64,000 bases of DNA from an uncultured Subdoligranulum sp. (GTDB lineage Bacteria; Bacillota; Clostridia; Oscillospirales; Ruminococcaceae), in contig CAJFFY010000004.1 of the NCBI GenBank assembly GCA_904374465.1, positions 1 to 64,000 of the forward strand, written 5' to 3'. The position numbers and the translations under genes are program-made. Each line of letters starts with the position of its first letter. Within the stretch, counting starts at the first letter, position 1. Of this stretch, positions 7,623 to 16,025 are shown one piece after another. The notes below the pieces were generated by a model. That model had not been told where the DNA came from. It worked only from the letters and a program-made list of their open reading frames with translations, and searched no databases.

Positions 7623-8253
7623 AAACCGGCTGCGGCTCTACGCCGTGACCGACCGCACCTGGCTGCACGGCCAGACGCTGCGCCAGCAGGTGGAAGCCGC
7701 CCTGCAGGGGGGCGTAACCTGTGTGCAGCTGCGGGAAAAACAGCTGGACCGGGAGCAGTTCATCCAGCTGGGGCGCAGCATCGGCTGCCTGTGCCAGCGG
7801 TACGGCGTGCCGCTGCTCATCAACGATGACCTGGAGGTGGCCCTGGCTTGCGGCGCCGACGGCGTCCATGTGGGGCAGGATGACCTGCCGGTGGAGGAAG
7901 TGCGCCGCCGGGTGGGGGACAAACTCATCGTGGGCGTGTCGGCCCACAACCCCGAGGAAGCCCGCCGGGCCTATGAGGGCGGCGCCGACTACCTGGGGGT
8001 CGGGGCGGTGTTTGGCAGCACCACCAAAACCAACGTGACCGCCCTCTCCCACGAGACGCTGCGGGCCATCTGCGACGCCGTGCCCATCCCCGTGGTGGCC
8101 ATCGGCGGCATCAGCCGGGACAATCTGCCCCGGCTGGCCGGCACCGGCGTGGCCGGGGTGGCGGTGGTTTCCGGCATTTTTGCCGCCGACGACATCACCG
8201 CCGCCAGCCGGGAACTGCGCGCTTTGTCGGACACCATGACCCAAACCCTGTAA
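7609..8253 (+). CDS. thiE: Thiamine phosphate synthase ThiE
   Basis: This 214-residue TIM-barrel enzyme joins HMP-PP and thiazole phosphate to make thiamine phosphate. Diagnostic stretches are CVQLREKQLDREQF, INDDLEVALACGADGVHVGQDDLP, VGVSAHNPEEA, GVGAVFGSTTKTN and AIGGISRDN. It starts inside the end of thiM, with AAAGGAG eight bases upstream. It is full length for the family. Confidence 0.95.
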   Translation: MNFDRNRLRLYAVTDRTWLHGQTLRQQVEAALQGGVTCVQLREKQLDREQFIQLGRSIGCLCQRYGVPLLINDDLEVALACGADGVHVGQDDLPVEEVRRRVGDKLIVGVSAHNPEEARRAYEGGADYLGVGAVFGSTTKTNVTALSHETLRAICDAVPIPVVAIGGISRDNLPRLAGTGVAGVAVVSGIFAADDITAASRELRALSDTMTQTL

Positions 8254-8263
8254 CCGAGAAAAC

Positions 8264-8303
8264 CCGGGCAAGTTTTCCACAAGACGGTGGAAAACTTGCC
8301 CGG
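8264..8303. repeat. Perfect 17-bp inverted repeat between thiE and thiD
   Basis: Two perfect 17-base arms (8264-8280 and 8287-8303, CCGGGCAAGTTTTCCAC and its complement) flank a six-base loop. There is no T tract on the plus strand, so it is not a classical terminator for thiE. It could be a processing site, an mRNA stabiliser or a small repeat element. Confidence 0.8.
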
Positions 8304-8361
8304 CGGCAGACCGGGGGCACCACTCTCTGCCGCCTTACAAAAGTAATGCGAGGTACAAACC

Positions 8362-9168
8362 ATGAAAACAGCATTATCCATCGCCGGAAGCGATTCCAGC
8401 GCAGGCGCCGGTATTCAGGCCGACCTCAAGACAATGACGATGAACGGCGTCTACGGCATGACCGCCATCACCGCCCTGACGGCCCAAAACACCACCGGCG
8501 TTACGGCAATTTCCGAAGTAAGCCCCGAATTCCTGGCCGCGCAGCTGGATGCGGTATTCACCGACATCCGGCCCGACGCGGTCAAGATCGGGATGGTCTC
8601 CTCCCCTGCCTTGATCGAAGTCATCGGGGAACGGCTGCGGTTTTATGGGGCCGGGCACATCGTGGTGGACCCCGTGATGGTGGCCACCAGCGGTGCACGG
8701 CTCATCCGGCCCGAGGCGGTGGAAACCCTGACCCGGACCCTGCTGCCCCTGGCCCAGGTGGTCACCCCCAACATTCCCGAAGCGGAACTGCTGGCCGGGT
8801 GCACCATCGACAGCCCCGCAGCCATGGAGGCCGCCGCCCGCACCATTCTGGACCGGTACGGCTGCGCCGTGCTGCTCAAGGGCGGGCACAGCATCAACGA
8901 TGCCAACGACCTGCTGGTGGACGCAGCCGGCGCCCGGTGGTTTGCCGGCAAACGGATTGCCACCACCAACACCCACGGTACCGGCTGCACGCTGTCCAGC
9001 GCCATCGCGGCCAACCTGGCCAAGGGCTTTGCCCTGCCCGATGCCGTACAGCGGGCCAAGGAGTATCTTTCCGGGGCGCTGGCCGCCGGGCTGGACCTGG
9101 GCAAGGGCAGCGGCCCCATGGACCACGCCTGGACCCTGACGGGACGTTACGCCGAAGAGGCGCACTGA
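8362..9168 (+). CDS. thiD: Hydroxymethylpyrimidine (phosphate) kinase ThiD
   Basis: This 268-residue ribokinase-family enzyme phosphorylates HMP and HMP-P to give HMP-PP, the second substrate of ThiE. Motifs are IAGSDSSAGAGIQADLKTM at residues 6-24 and NTHGTGCTLSSAIAANLAKG around 208-227. The ATG follows GCGAGGT. It lies 108 bases after thiE, with the large inverted repeat between them, and 27 bases before thiC. Confidence 0.95.
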   Translation: MKTALSIAGSDSSAGAGIQADLKTMTMNGVYGMTAITALTAQNTTGVTAISEVSPEFLAAQLDAVFTDIRPDAVKIGMVSSPALIEVIGERLRFYGAGHIVVDPVMVATSGARLIRPEAVETLTRTLLPLAQVVTPNIPEAELLAGCTIDSPAAMEAAARTILDRYGCAVLLKGGHSINDANDLLVDAAGARWFAGKRIATTNTHGTGCTLSSAIAANLAKGFALPDAVQRAKEYLSGALAAGLDLGKGSGPMDHAWTLTGRYAEEAH

Positions 9169-9195
9169 ATACCACATAAAAGGAGCAAACACAAG

Positions 9196-10506
9196 ATGAG
9201 CGAACGGAACTATGCCACCCAGATGGAGGCGGCGCGCAAGGGCATTGTGACGCCCGAACTGAAGATCGTGGCCGAAAAGGAACGGATGACCGTGGAGGAA
9301 CTGCTGCCCCTGGTGGCCAGCGGCAAGGTGGTCATCCCGGCCAACAAGAACCACACCTGCCTGAACCCCGAGGGCGTGGGCTCGATGCTGCGCACCAAGA
9401 TCAACGTAAACCTGGGCGTGTCCCGGGACTGCAAGGACTACGACGTGGAGATGCAGAAGGTGCTTTCCGCCGTCAAGATGGGCGGCGAGGCCATCATGGA
9501 CCTGTCCAGCCACGGCAACACCCAGCCCTTCCGCCAGAAACTGACCCACGAGTGCCCGGCCATGATCGGCACCGTGCCGGTGTATGACAGCGTCATCCAC
9601 TACCAGCGGGACCTGGATACCCTGACGGCCCGGGATTTCATTGACGTGGTGCGGCTGCACGCCCAGGACGGCGTGGACTTTGTGACGCTGCACTGCGGCA
9701 TCACCCGCAAAACCATCGACCAGATCCGCAAGCACAAGCGCAAGATGAACATCGTCTCCCGCGGCGGGTCGCTGGTCTTCGCCTGGATGTGCATGACCGG
9801 CGAGGAAAACCCCTTCTATGAATACTACGACGAGATTCTCGACATCTGCCGGGAGTACGACGTGACCATCTCGCTGGGCGACGCCTGCCGTCCCGGCTGC
9901 CTGGCCGATGCCACCGACGTCTGCCAGATCGAGGAGCTAGTCCGTCTGGGCGAGCTGACCAAGCGCGCCTGGGAGAAGGACGTTCAGGTCATGGTGGAAG
10001 GCCCCGGCCACGTGCCTATGGACCAGATTGCCGCCAACATGAAGGTACAGCAGACCATCTGCATGGGCGCCCCCTTCTACGTGCTGGGTCCCCTGGTCAC
10101 CGACATTGCCCCCGGCTACGACCACATCACCGCCGCCATCGGCGGGGCCATCGCCGCCATGAACGGCGCGGCCTTCCTGTGCTATGTGACTCCCGCCGAG
10201 CACCTGGCTCTGCCCAACCTGGAGGACGTCAAACAGGGCATCATCGCCAGCAAGATCGCCGCCCACGCCGCCGACATCGCCAAGGGGGTGCGCGGCGCCC
10301 GGGAGATCGACGACAAGATGGGCGACGCCCGCCGGGCCCTGGACTGGGAAGCCCAGTGGGCCTGCGCCCTGGACCCCGAGACCGCCAAGGCCATCCGGGC
10401 GGACCGCTCCCCCGAGCATGACGATACCTGCTCGATGTGCGGCAAGTTCTGCGCCGTGCGCAGCATGAACAAAGCTTTGAACGGCGAACACATCGACATC
10501 CTGTAA
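9196..10506 (+). CDS. thiC: Phosphomethylpyrimidine synthase ThiC
   Basis: This 436-residue radical-SAM enzyme converts aminoimidazole ribotide to HMP-P. It carries VIPANKNHTCLNPEGVGSMLRTKINVNLG near residues 50-80, HCGITRKT, SRGGSL and VMVEGPGHVP. The C-terminal cluster motif is CSMCGKFC. Its spacing is C-X2-C-X3-C, one residue shorter than the C-X2-C-X4-C of longer ThiC proteins, which I believe is usual in this short clostridial type. AAGGAG lies upstream of the ATG, and an intrinsic terminator follows. It supplies the pyrimidine half de novo, complementing thiazole salvage by ThiW/ThiM. Confidence 0.96.
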   Translation: MSERNYATQMEAARKGIVTPELKIVAEKERMTVEELLPLVASGKVVIPANKNHTCLNPEGVGSMLRTKINVNLGVSRDCKDYDVEMQKVLSAVKMGGEAIMDLSSHGNTQPFRQKLTHECPAMIGTVPVYDSVIHYQRDLDTLTARDFIDVVRLHAQDGVDFVTLHCGITRKTIDQIRKHKRKMNIVSRGGSLVFAWMCMTGEENPFYEYYDEILDICREYDVTISLGDACRPGCLADATDVCQIEELVRLGELTKRAWEKDVQVMVEGPGHVPMDQIAANMKVQQTICMGAPFYVLGPLVTDIAPGYDHITAAIGGAIAAMNGAAFLCYVTPAEHLALPNLEDVKQGIIASKIAAHAADIAKGVRGAREIDDKMGDARRALDWEAQWACALDPETAKAIRADRSPEHDDTCSMCGKFCAVRSMNKALNGEHIDIL

Positions 10507-10527
10507 GTTCCCAACCAACCAAAAATT

Positions 10528-10559
10528 CCTGTGCTGTTTGGCAGCACAGGGATTTTTTT
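10528..10559 (+). terminator. Terminator of the thiamine operon
   Basis: CCTGTGCTG and CAGCACAGG form a 9-bp stem with a five-base loop, followed by a run of seven T. Confidence 0.9.
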
Positions 10560-10565
10560 GTCTTG

Positions 10566-11516
10566 TCAGCGCACCGTACTCTCGGTCAGCGTCTGTTCGG
10601 CTTTCAGCCGCTGCCATTCGTCACGGCAGCGGAACAGCAGGATGCCGAAGCAGATGCCCGACACCGCACCGCTCACACCGCTCAGCGCGGTGAAGGGAGC
10701 CCGGGCCAGCAGGCCCAGCAGGATATTAAGGACCATCACGATGCCGCCCAGGATGGAACACACCGCCACATAGGCCGAAATGTTGCCCTGGAGCGTGCCG
10801 GTCCAGATGGTCTTGCGGATGCTGTCCAAGGTTCTGATGAACTGCACGCCGTACAGCATGACCAGCACCACCACGACCACCAGGATGAACAGCATCATCC
10901 CTACCAGAGGCGTGAACACCTCACTGTTATCGCCAAAGCCCACCGTTGTCAGGGCGATGCCCATCAGGCCCAGCATCAGCACCATCATGATACCGACCAA
11001 CACCAGAACGATGATCTGGATCACCCGGATGATGGTCAGACCGGCGGTTTTGAGCGGGGCGCCGGAGCGGTCCCGGGCCGAGGCGTACATCATCCAGAGA
11101 CTTACCACCACGAGGATGGCGGGGATCTGGGCGATGACGGACCAGACAAGGGAACTCCAGACCGCTGTGTTCATCGCGCCGCCCACATCACCGGTCCAGC
11201 CGGTCGCCCCGGTCAGGCCGGTCACCCAGGCGGTATCTTCGCTCATCAGGCCGGTGCCCGTGAGCAAAAGAGAGAGCAGATTGCTCACAAGGGTGACGGT
11301 GTAGCCGATGGCTACGGTCAGATACAGCGGGGAGCAGAACAGCTGCCGCAAGGTCCGGATGGCCGGGGATTCCCCGCCGGACGCGGGCGGCGAGGCACCG
11401 GGGGCACTCTGGTAACGGGGGCCGTCGGTCTGTCCCTCCAGCGGTTTGCCGCAGTGGGGACAGAAGGTAGCTTCCTCCGGGACGGGATTTCCACAACCGG
11501 GACAGGTTTTCATCAT
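10566..11516 (-). CDS. Zinc-ribbon multi-pass membrane protein, unknown function
   Basis: The 316-residue protein begins with a zinc ribbon made of two CxxC pairs (CPGCG at residues 5-9 and CPHCG at 19-23). A Pro/Gly/Ser-rich linker of about 35 residues follows, then six predicted membrane helices. Such zinc-ribbon membrane proteins are common in Clostridia and have no assigned function. Two tandem ATG codons (11516 and 11513) follow GGAGGAAT. A promoter lies about 90 bases upstream. The gene is a single unit between the thiC terminator and marR. Confidence 0.75.
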   Translation of the reverse strand: MMKTCPGCGNPVPEEATFCPHCGKPLEGQTDGPRYQSAPGASPPASGGESPAIRTLRQLFCSPLYLTVAIGYTVTLVSNLLSLLLTGTGLMSEDTAWVTGLTGATGWTGDVGGAMNTAVWSSLVWSVIAQIPAILVVVSLWMMYASARDRSGAPLKTAGLTIIRVIQIIVLVLVGIMMVLMLGLMGIALTTVGFGDNSEVFTPLVGMMLFILVVVVVLVMLYGVQFIRTLDSIRKTIWTGTLQGNISAYVAVCSILGGIVMVLNILLGLLARAPFTALSGVSGAVSGICFGILLFRCRDEWQRLKAEQTLTESTVR

Positions 11517-11604
11517 TCATTCCTCCTTTTTACTCTTGTGGCGGCGCCGGAGCCGCCCCTGGCACCGCGCGGCAGGAAACGCACGGGCCGTGTCTGTACC
11601 CCTC

Positions 11605-11633
11605 AGTATAGCAACCGGCCCCCTGCGCTGCAA
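11605..11633 (-). promoter_or_regulatory. Promoter of the zinc-ribbon membrane protein gene
   Basis: On the minus strand TTGCAG (11633-11628) and TATACT (11610-11605) are 17 bases apart. Confidence 0.65.
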
Positions 11634-11717
11634 CCGCCGGCGGTCCGTGGGGACTACTTTTGGCCGAATGCACAAAGCAGCCGTTCTTTTTTTGTACGCA
11701 CTGACGACGGTTTCCCG

Positions 11718-11746
11718 TTGCAAAACCACGAACGCCCCCGTATAAT
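11718..11746 (+). promoter_or_regulatory. Promoter of marR-ABC exporter operon
   Basis: TTGCAA (11718-11723) and TATAAT (11741-11746) are 17 bases apart, 37 bases upstream of the likely TTG start codon. Confidence 0.8.
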
Positions 11747-11761
11747 TAAGTAGGAACTTAA
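11746..11761 (+). promoter_or_regulatory. Candidate MarR operator TTAAGT-N4-ACTTAA
   Basis: A perfect dyad with 6-bp arms begins at the last base of the -10 element and covers the expected transcription start. This is a classical place for autorepression by the MarR protein encoded immediately downstream. Confidence 0.7.
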
Positions 11762-11782
11762 CTATTGGAGGAGGCGGTTCGG

Positions 11783-12214
11783 TTGGAAAAACCGTTGATG
11801 TTGATGATCCGCGACACCCACAAACTGTGGCGGGACCATATGCGGGATATTGCGGCGGCGGTGGGGGTGCCGGATTCCTACCGGATGGTATTGACCTACC
11901 TGTTGCGCCATCCGGGCTGCAGCCAGAAGGAGCTGGCTGCCTACCGCAACATCACCACCTCGTCGGTGAGCCAGATTGTCAAGGAGATGCAGCTGACCGG
12001 TTATCTGCGCAAGGAGGTCGACCCCGACGACCAGCGGTATGTGCGGCTTTACCTGACCGAGAAAGGCCAGACCTGCGCCGAGGAGATCCGCACACGGATC
12101 CGCCGCTCCGACGAGGCGCTGGGCAGCCTGCTGCCCCCCGGGCACGAGCAGGCTTTGCTGGAACTGCTGGGTGAACTGTACGCCGTGCTGGAAAAGGGGG
12201 TGCCGCCATGCTGA
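11783..12214 (+). CDS. MarR-family transcriptional regulator
   Basis: This protein of about 143 residues has a winged-helix core with LRHPGCSQKELAAYRNITTSSVSQIVKEMQ, and the wing at DPDDQRYVRLYLTEKG. The start is taken as the TTG at 11783, eight bases after GGAGGAGG. An upstream in-frame TTG at 11765 would lie before the Shine-Dalgarno site, and ATG 11798 is the alternative. The gene overlaps the first ABC gene by seven bases. A palindrome at its own promoter suggests that it represses the operon and is released by an exporter substrate. Confidence 0.85.
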   Translation: MEKPLMLMIRDTHKLWRDHMRDIAAAVGVPDSYRMVLTYLLRHPGCSQKELAAYRNITTSSVSQIVKEMQLTGYLRKEVDPDDQRYVRLYLTEKGQTCAEEIRTRIRRSDEALGSLLPPGHEQALLELLGELYAVLEKGVPPC

Positions 12215-13932
12215 AGTATCTGAAGCCCTACTGGTATTGCTGCGTGCTGGCGCCGCTGTTCATGCTGGGGGAAATCGCCATGGATATGCTGCAGCCCGCC
12301 ATGATGGCCGTGATTGTGGACGACGGCGTGCTGGGCGGCAACCTGCCGGTCATCCTGTCCATGGGGCTCAAGATGGTGCTGCTGATTGTCTTTGGCGGAA
12401 CCACCGGCATTTTGTGCGGGGTGTTCGCCAACACCGCCGCCCAGCGGGTGGGCAACGACATCCGCAAGGACCTGTTCGGCCGGATCATGGACCTTTCCTT
12501 CCGGCAGACCGACCGGTTCACCACCGGGTCGCTGGTGACCCGCATCACCAACGACGTGACCCAGGTGGAACAGATGGTCATGATGTCCATGCGCTCCATT
12601 GTGCGGTGCAGCGTCATGTTTGTGGGCGGTATTGTCATGCTCTACCTGCAGTCGCCCCGGTTTGCCCTGGTGGTGGCCTGCGGGCTGCCCTTTCTGGCGG
12701 CCTTTGTCATCCTGTTTCTGCGCAAGGTTTCCCCGCTGTTCACGGTGATCCAGCAAAAGCTGGATGCCCTGAATTGCCTGTTGCAGGAAAACATCGCCGG
12801 GGCCCGGGTGGTCAAAGCCTATGTGAAGGAGGCGGACTCCCTGCGCCAGTTCGGTGCGGCCAACGACGAGCTGTGCGACATCAACCTGCGGGCCCAGTCC
12901 ATGCTGGCTTTCCTGAATCCTTGTGTCAACATCGTGCTCAACCTCTGCGTGGTGGCGGTGCTCTACCTGGGCGGGGTGTCGGTGCGCACCGACGGCGCTA
13001 TCACCCCGGGGCAGATCATGGCCTCCCTCACCTACCTGTCGCTGATCCTCATGCGGGTAATTTTCATGGCCAACATCTTCCAGACCTTCACCCGGGCGTC
13101 GGCCTCCTGGCGGCGCATCCGCGAGGTGCTGGACACCGCACCCGAGCAGCGGGACGGCACCGCCCGCCCCGCCGACAGCTGCCGCGGCCGGGTGGAGTTC
13201 CGCCATGTGGACTTTGCCTACCCCGACGCACCGGACCATCCGGTGCTGCAGGACCTTTCCTTCACGGTGGAGCCCGGGGAGACGGTGGCCATCATCGGGG
13301 CCACCGGCAGCGGCAAGACCAGCCTGGTGCAGCTGATTCCCCGCTTTTACGACGTCAGTGCCGGCACCGTGCGGGTGGACGGCGTGGATGTGCGGGACTT
13401 TGCCCGGCAGGACCTGCGGCAGCGCATCGGCATCGTACAGCAGAAAGCCGAGCTGTTTTCCCGTTCCATCGCCGAAAACATCCGCTGGGGCTGGGCGGAG
13501 GCCGACGACGAAGCGGTGGCCGGGGCCGCCCGCATCGCCCAGGCGGAGGATTTTATCCTGCGCACACCGTCCGGCTACGACACCCCCGTCACCGAGGGCG
13601 GGCACTCCCTTTCGGGCGGGCAGAAACAGCGCCTTTCCATTGCGCGGGCGGTGCTGAAACGGCCGGAGATCCTGATCTTTGACGATTCGGGCAGCGCGCT
13701 GGATCTAAGGACCGAGGCCACCCTGTACGATGCGCTGGATGCCGCCTTTGCGGGCACCACCCGGCTGATCGTGGCCCAGCGCATCGCCTCGGTGCAGCGG
13801 GCGGACCGCATCCTGGTGCTGGACAACGGCCGCCTGTGCGCCGAGGGCACCCACCGGGAACTGCTGGCCACCTCGCCGGTGTATCAGGCGATCTGCCGCT
13901 CCCAGCTGAAAAAGGAGGTGACGGCCTCATGA
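12208..13932 (+). CDS. Heterodimeric multidrug-type ABC exporter, subunit with degenerate ATP site
   Basis: The 574-residue half-transporter has a six-helix transmembrane domain and a nucleotide-binding domain. The latter has Walker A GATGSGKTS and signature LSGGQKQR, with Walker B ILIFDDSGSALD. The residue after the Walker B aspartate is Asp instead of the catalytic Glu, which marks the degenerate-site partner in heterodimeric exporters such as TM287/288 or BmrCD. The ATG overlaps the end of marR. The stop overlaps the start of the second half-transporter as ATGA, so the two are probably made in equal amounts. Substrates are unknown. Confidence 0.9.
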   Translation: MLKYLKPYWYCCVLAPLFMLGEIAMDMLQPAMMAVIVDDGVLGGNLPVILSMGLKMVLLIVFGGTTGILCGVFANTAAQRVGNDIRKDLFGRIMDLSFRQTDRFTTGSLVTRITNDVTQVEQMVMMSMRSIVRCSVMFVGGIVMLYLQSPRFALVVACGLPFLAAFVILFLRKVSPLFTVIQQKLDALNCLLQENIAGARVVKAYVKEADSLRQFGAANDELCDINLRAQSMLAFLNPCVNIVLNLCVVAVLYLGGVSVRTDGAITPGQIMASLTYLSLILMRVIFMANIFQTFTRASASWRRIREVLDTAPEQRDGTARPADSCRGRVEFRHVDFAYPDAPDHPVLQDLSFTVEPGETVAIIGATGSGKTSLVQLIPRFYDVSAGTVRVDGVDVRDFARQDLRQRIGIVQQKAELFSRSIAENIRWGWAEADDEAVAGAARIAQAEDFILRTPSGYDTPVTEGGHSLSGGQKQRLSIARAVLKRPEILIFDDSGSALDLRTEATLYDALDAAFAGTTRLIVAQRIASVQRADRILVLDNGRLCAEGTHRELLATSPVYQAICRSQLKKEVTAS

Positions 13933-15731
13933 CGGATGCCAATCCCCCCAAAGTGCAGTTGCGCCGCAAGTCCACCATGGGCCAGGCGGTGGAAAAACCC
14001 CAGGACACCCGGGGCACTTTGCGGCGGCTGCTGGATTACTTTGCCCGGGCCAAGCGGCTGCTTGTGGCACTGCTGGCCGCCGTGCTGGCCGTGACGGTGA
14101 CCTCGCTGCTGACGCCGGCGCTGCAGGGCGCGGTCATCGATGCCATCCAGGCCCGCGCCTGGGACCGCTTCGGCCTTTTGCTGGGTTGCCTGCTGGCCGC
14201 CTTTGCGGGCAACATCGCCGTGACACTGGCCCAGGGGCTGCTCTCGGCCCGGCTGAGCCAGAACATCGTCCGGCGGATGCGGTACGACCTCTTCCGCAAG
14301 ATCGACAACCTGCCCATCGCCTACCTGGACCGGCACTCCAACGGCGATGTGATGAGCCGGATGACCAACGACATCGAGAACATCTCCAACACGGTATCCC
14401 AGAGCCTGGGGTCGTTGGTGTCGGGGCTGCTGACCGTGGCGGGCACCATCGCCATCATGTTCTGGTACTGCTGGCAGCTGACGCTCATCACCCTGGTGAC
14501 GGTGGTGCTGACCGTGCTGGTGACCAAGGGGATGTCCCACCGGATGCGCACCGCCTACCGCCAGCGGGCTGATGCCCTGGGCCGGCTGGACGGCCACGCC
14601 CAGGAGATGATTTCGGGCTACCGCACCATTCTGGCCTACAACCGCCAGGACGCCGTGCGCGCCGAATTTGCCGAAATCTCCGACACCCTCACCCGGGAGG
14701 GCATCCGGGCCGAGGTGCTGGGCGGGTCGATGGGTCCCCTGATGAACGCCATCTCCAGCCTGGGGTTTGTCATTGTAGCGGCCTTCGGCGGCTATTTTGC
14801 CCTGCGGGGGCTCATCACCATCGGGGTGATTTCCGCCTTCATCCTCTACGCCAAGCAGTTTTCCCGCCCGCTCAACGAGATTGCCCAGCTGTTCGGCTCG
14901 GTGGAAACCGCCCTGGCCGGTGCCGAGCGGGTCTTTGCCCTGATGGACCAGCCCGACGAGGACAACGCCGGCACCGAAACGCCGGACCATGTGACGGGCA
15001 ACGTCAGTTTCCGCCATGTGAATTTTTCCTACCTGCCGGGCAAACAGGTGCTGTATGACTTCAACCTGGAAGTGCACGCCGGGCAGAAGATTGCGCTGGT
15101 GGGGGCCACCGGCAGCGGCAAGACGACGGTGGTCAACCTGCTGATGCGGTTCTACCCCGTGGATTCCGGCGAAATCCTCATCGACGGACAGGACATCCGG
15201 ACACTGCGCCGGGACTGGCTGCGCCACAACACCGCCATTGTATTGCAGGACACGGTGCTCTTTTCCGACACCATCGAGCACAACATCAAGTATGCCGACC
15301 CCGGCGCCGACGACGCCCGGATGATCCGCGCAGCCGAGATGAGCAACTGTGCCCCCTTCATCGACCGGCTGCCCCAAACGTACCACACCTTTCTGAAGCA
15401 GGCCGGGGCGGGGCTTTCCCAGGGGCAACGCCAGCTTTTGAACATTGCCCGCGCCCTGCTGGCCGACCCCAGGATCCTGATTCTGGACGAGGCCACCTCC
15501 TCGGTGGATACCCGCACCGAACAGAACATCCATGACGCACTGGTCCGGCTGATGAAAAACCGCACCAGCCTGATCATCGCCCACCGGCTTTCCACCATCC
15601 AGGACGCCGACGTCATCGTGGTGATGGACAAAGGCCGGGTGGTGGAAACCGGCAACCACGAGGAACTGCTGCAAAAGCGCGGGGCCTACTACGCCCTGTA
15701 CATGGCCCAGTTTGCGGGACAAAAGACCTGA
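13929..15731 (+). CDS. Heterodimeric multidrug-type ABC exporter, catalytic subunit
   Basis: The 600-residue partner has an N-terminal cytosolic extension of about 30 residues, a six-helix membrane domain and a nucleotide-binding domain. The latter has Walker A GATGSGKTT, signature LSQGQRQ and Walker B ILILDEATSSVD with the catalytic Glu. A His switch is present at IIAHRLST. The start ATG at 13929 overlaps the preceding stop, and AAAGGAGGTG lies upstream. A longer upstream reading is rejected because it lies within the first exporter gene. Together with MarR it resembles a drug- or bile-inducible efflux system, but the substrate is not evident. Confidence 0.9.
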   Translation: MTDANPPKVQLRRKSTMGQAVEKPQDTRGTLRRLLDYFARAKRLLVALLAAVLAVTVTSLLTPALQGAVIDAIQARAWDRFGLLLGCLLAAFAGNIAVTLAQGLLSARLSQNIVRRMRYDLFRKIDNLPIAYLDRHSNGDVMSRMTNDIENISNTVSQSLGSLVSGLLTVAGTIAIMFWYCWQLTLITLVTVVLTVLVTKGMSHRMRTAYRQRADALGRLDGHAQEMISGYRTILAYNRQDAVRAEFAEISDTLTREGIRAEVLGGSMGPLMNAISSLGFVIVAAFGGYFALRGLITIGVISAFILYAKQFSRPLNEIAQLFGSVETALAGAERVFALMDQPDEDNAGTETPDHVTGNVSFRHVNFSYLPGKQVLYDFNLEVHAGQKIALVGATGSGKTTVVNLLMRFYPVDSGEILIDGQDIRTLRRDWLRHNTAIVLQDTVLFSDTIEHNIKYADPGADDARMIRAAEMSNCAPFIDRLPQTYHTFLKQAGAGLSQGQRQLLNIARALLADPRILILDEATSSVDTRTEQNIHDALVRLMKNRTSLIIAHRLSTIQDADVIVVMDKGRVVETGNHEELLQKRGAYYALYMAQFAGQKT

Positions 15732-15739
15732 ACTGTCCC

Positions 15740-15768
15740 TTGACGGACGGCATATAATACGGTATAAT
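15740..15768 (+). promoter_or_regulatory. Promoter of the NiCo-riboswitch transcript
   Basis: TTGACG (15740-15745) and TATAAT (15763-15768) are 17 bases apart. A second TATAAT at 15753 has no matching -35 element. Confidence 0.85.
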
Positions 15769-15822
15769 GTAAAAACTCTTTGCACTGCATTACATCCCCC
15801 GTCGGGGGTGCGCGATCTCCAG

Positions 15823-15917
15823 TACAAACTGAGCAGGCGATGCCCTACCGGGCATGGGGCCGGGCCGCCCAGGCGGCAGCAGATGAACTTTCGGGCATCT
15901 GTGGGGCAGTTGTATGT
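15823..15917 (+). promoter_or_regulatory. NiCo (czcD motif) cobalt/nickel riboswitch
   Basis: The blocks ACTGAGCAGGCGATGCCC, GGGCATGGGGCCGGGC, GGCGGCAGCAGATG and CATCTGTGGGGCAGT occur in the order of the four-way-junction NiCo aptamer. The closing stem is TACAA-ACTG with CAGTTGTA. It precedes a cation diffusion facilitator gene, which is the usual partner. The terminator overlaps its last arm, so metal binding should prevent termination and turn the gene on. Confidence 0.9.
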
Positions 15918-15934
15918 TCCACAGGTGCCTTTTT
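15899..15934 (+). terminator. Terminator arm of the NiCo riboswitch
   Basis: CTGTGG (15899-15904) can pair with CCACAG (15919-15924), followed by a run of five T at 15930-15934. The 5' arm is part of the aptamer, so the two folds exclude each other. Confidence 0.75.
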
Positions 15935-16025
15935 CTATACCTTTGGAACCACCGTTCGCATAAGGTCCACACAAGAGCAATCACACCGCCGGGGTTTTCC
16001 CGGTCACAACAGGAGGTTTTCTTGT

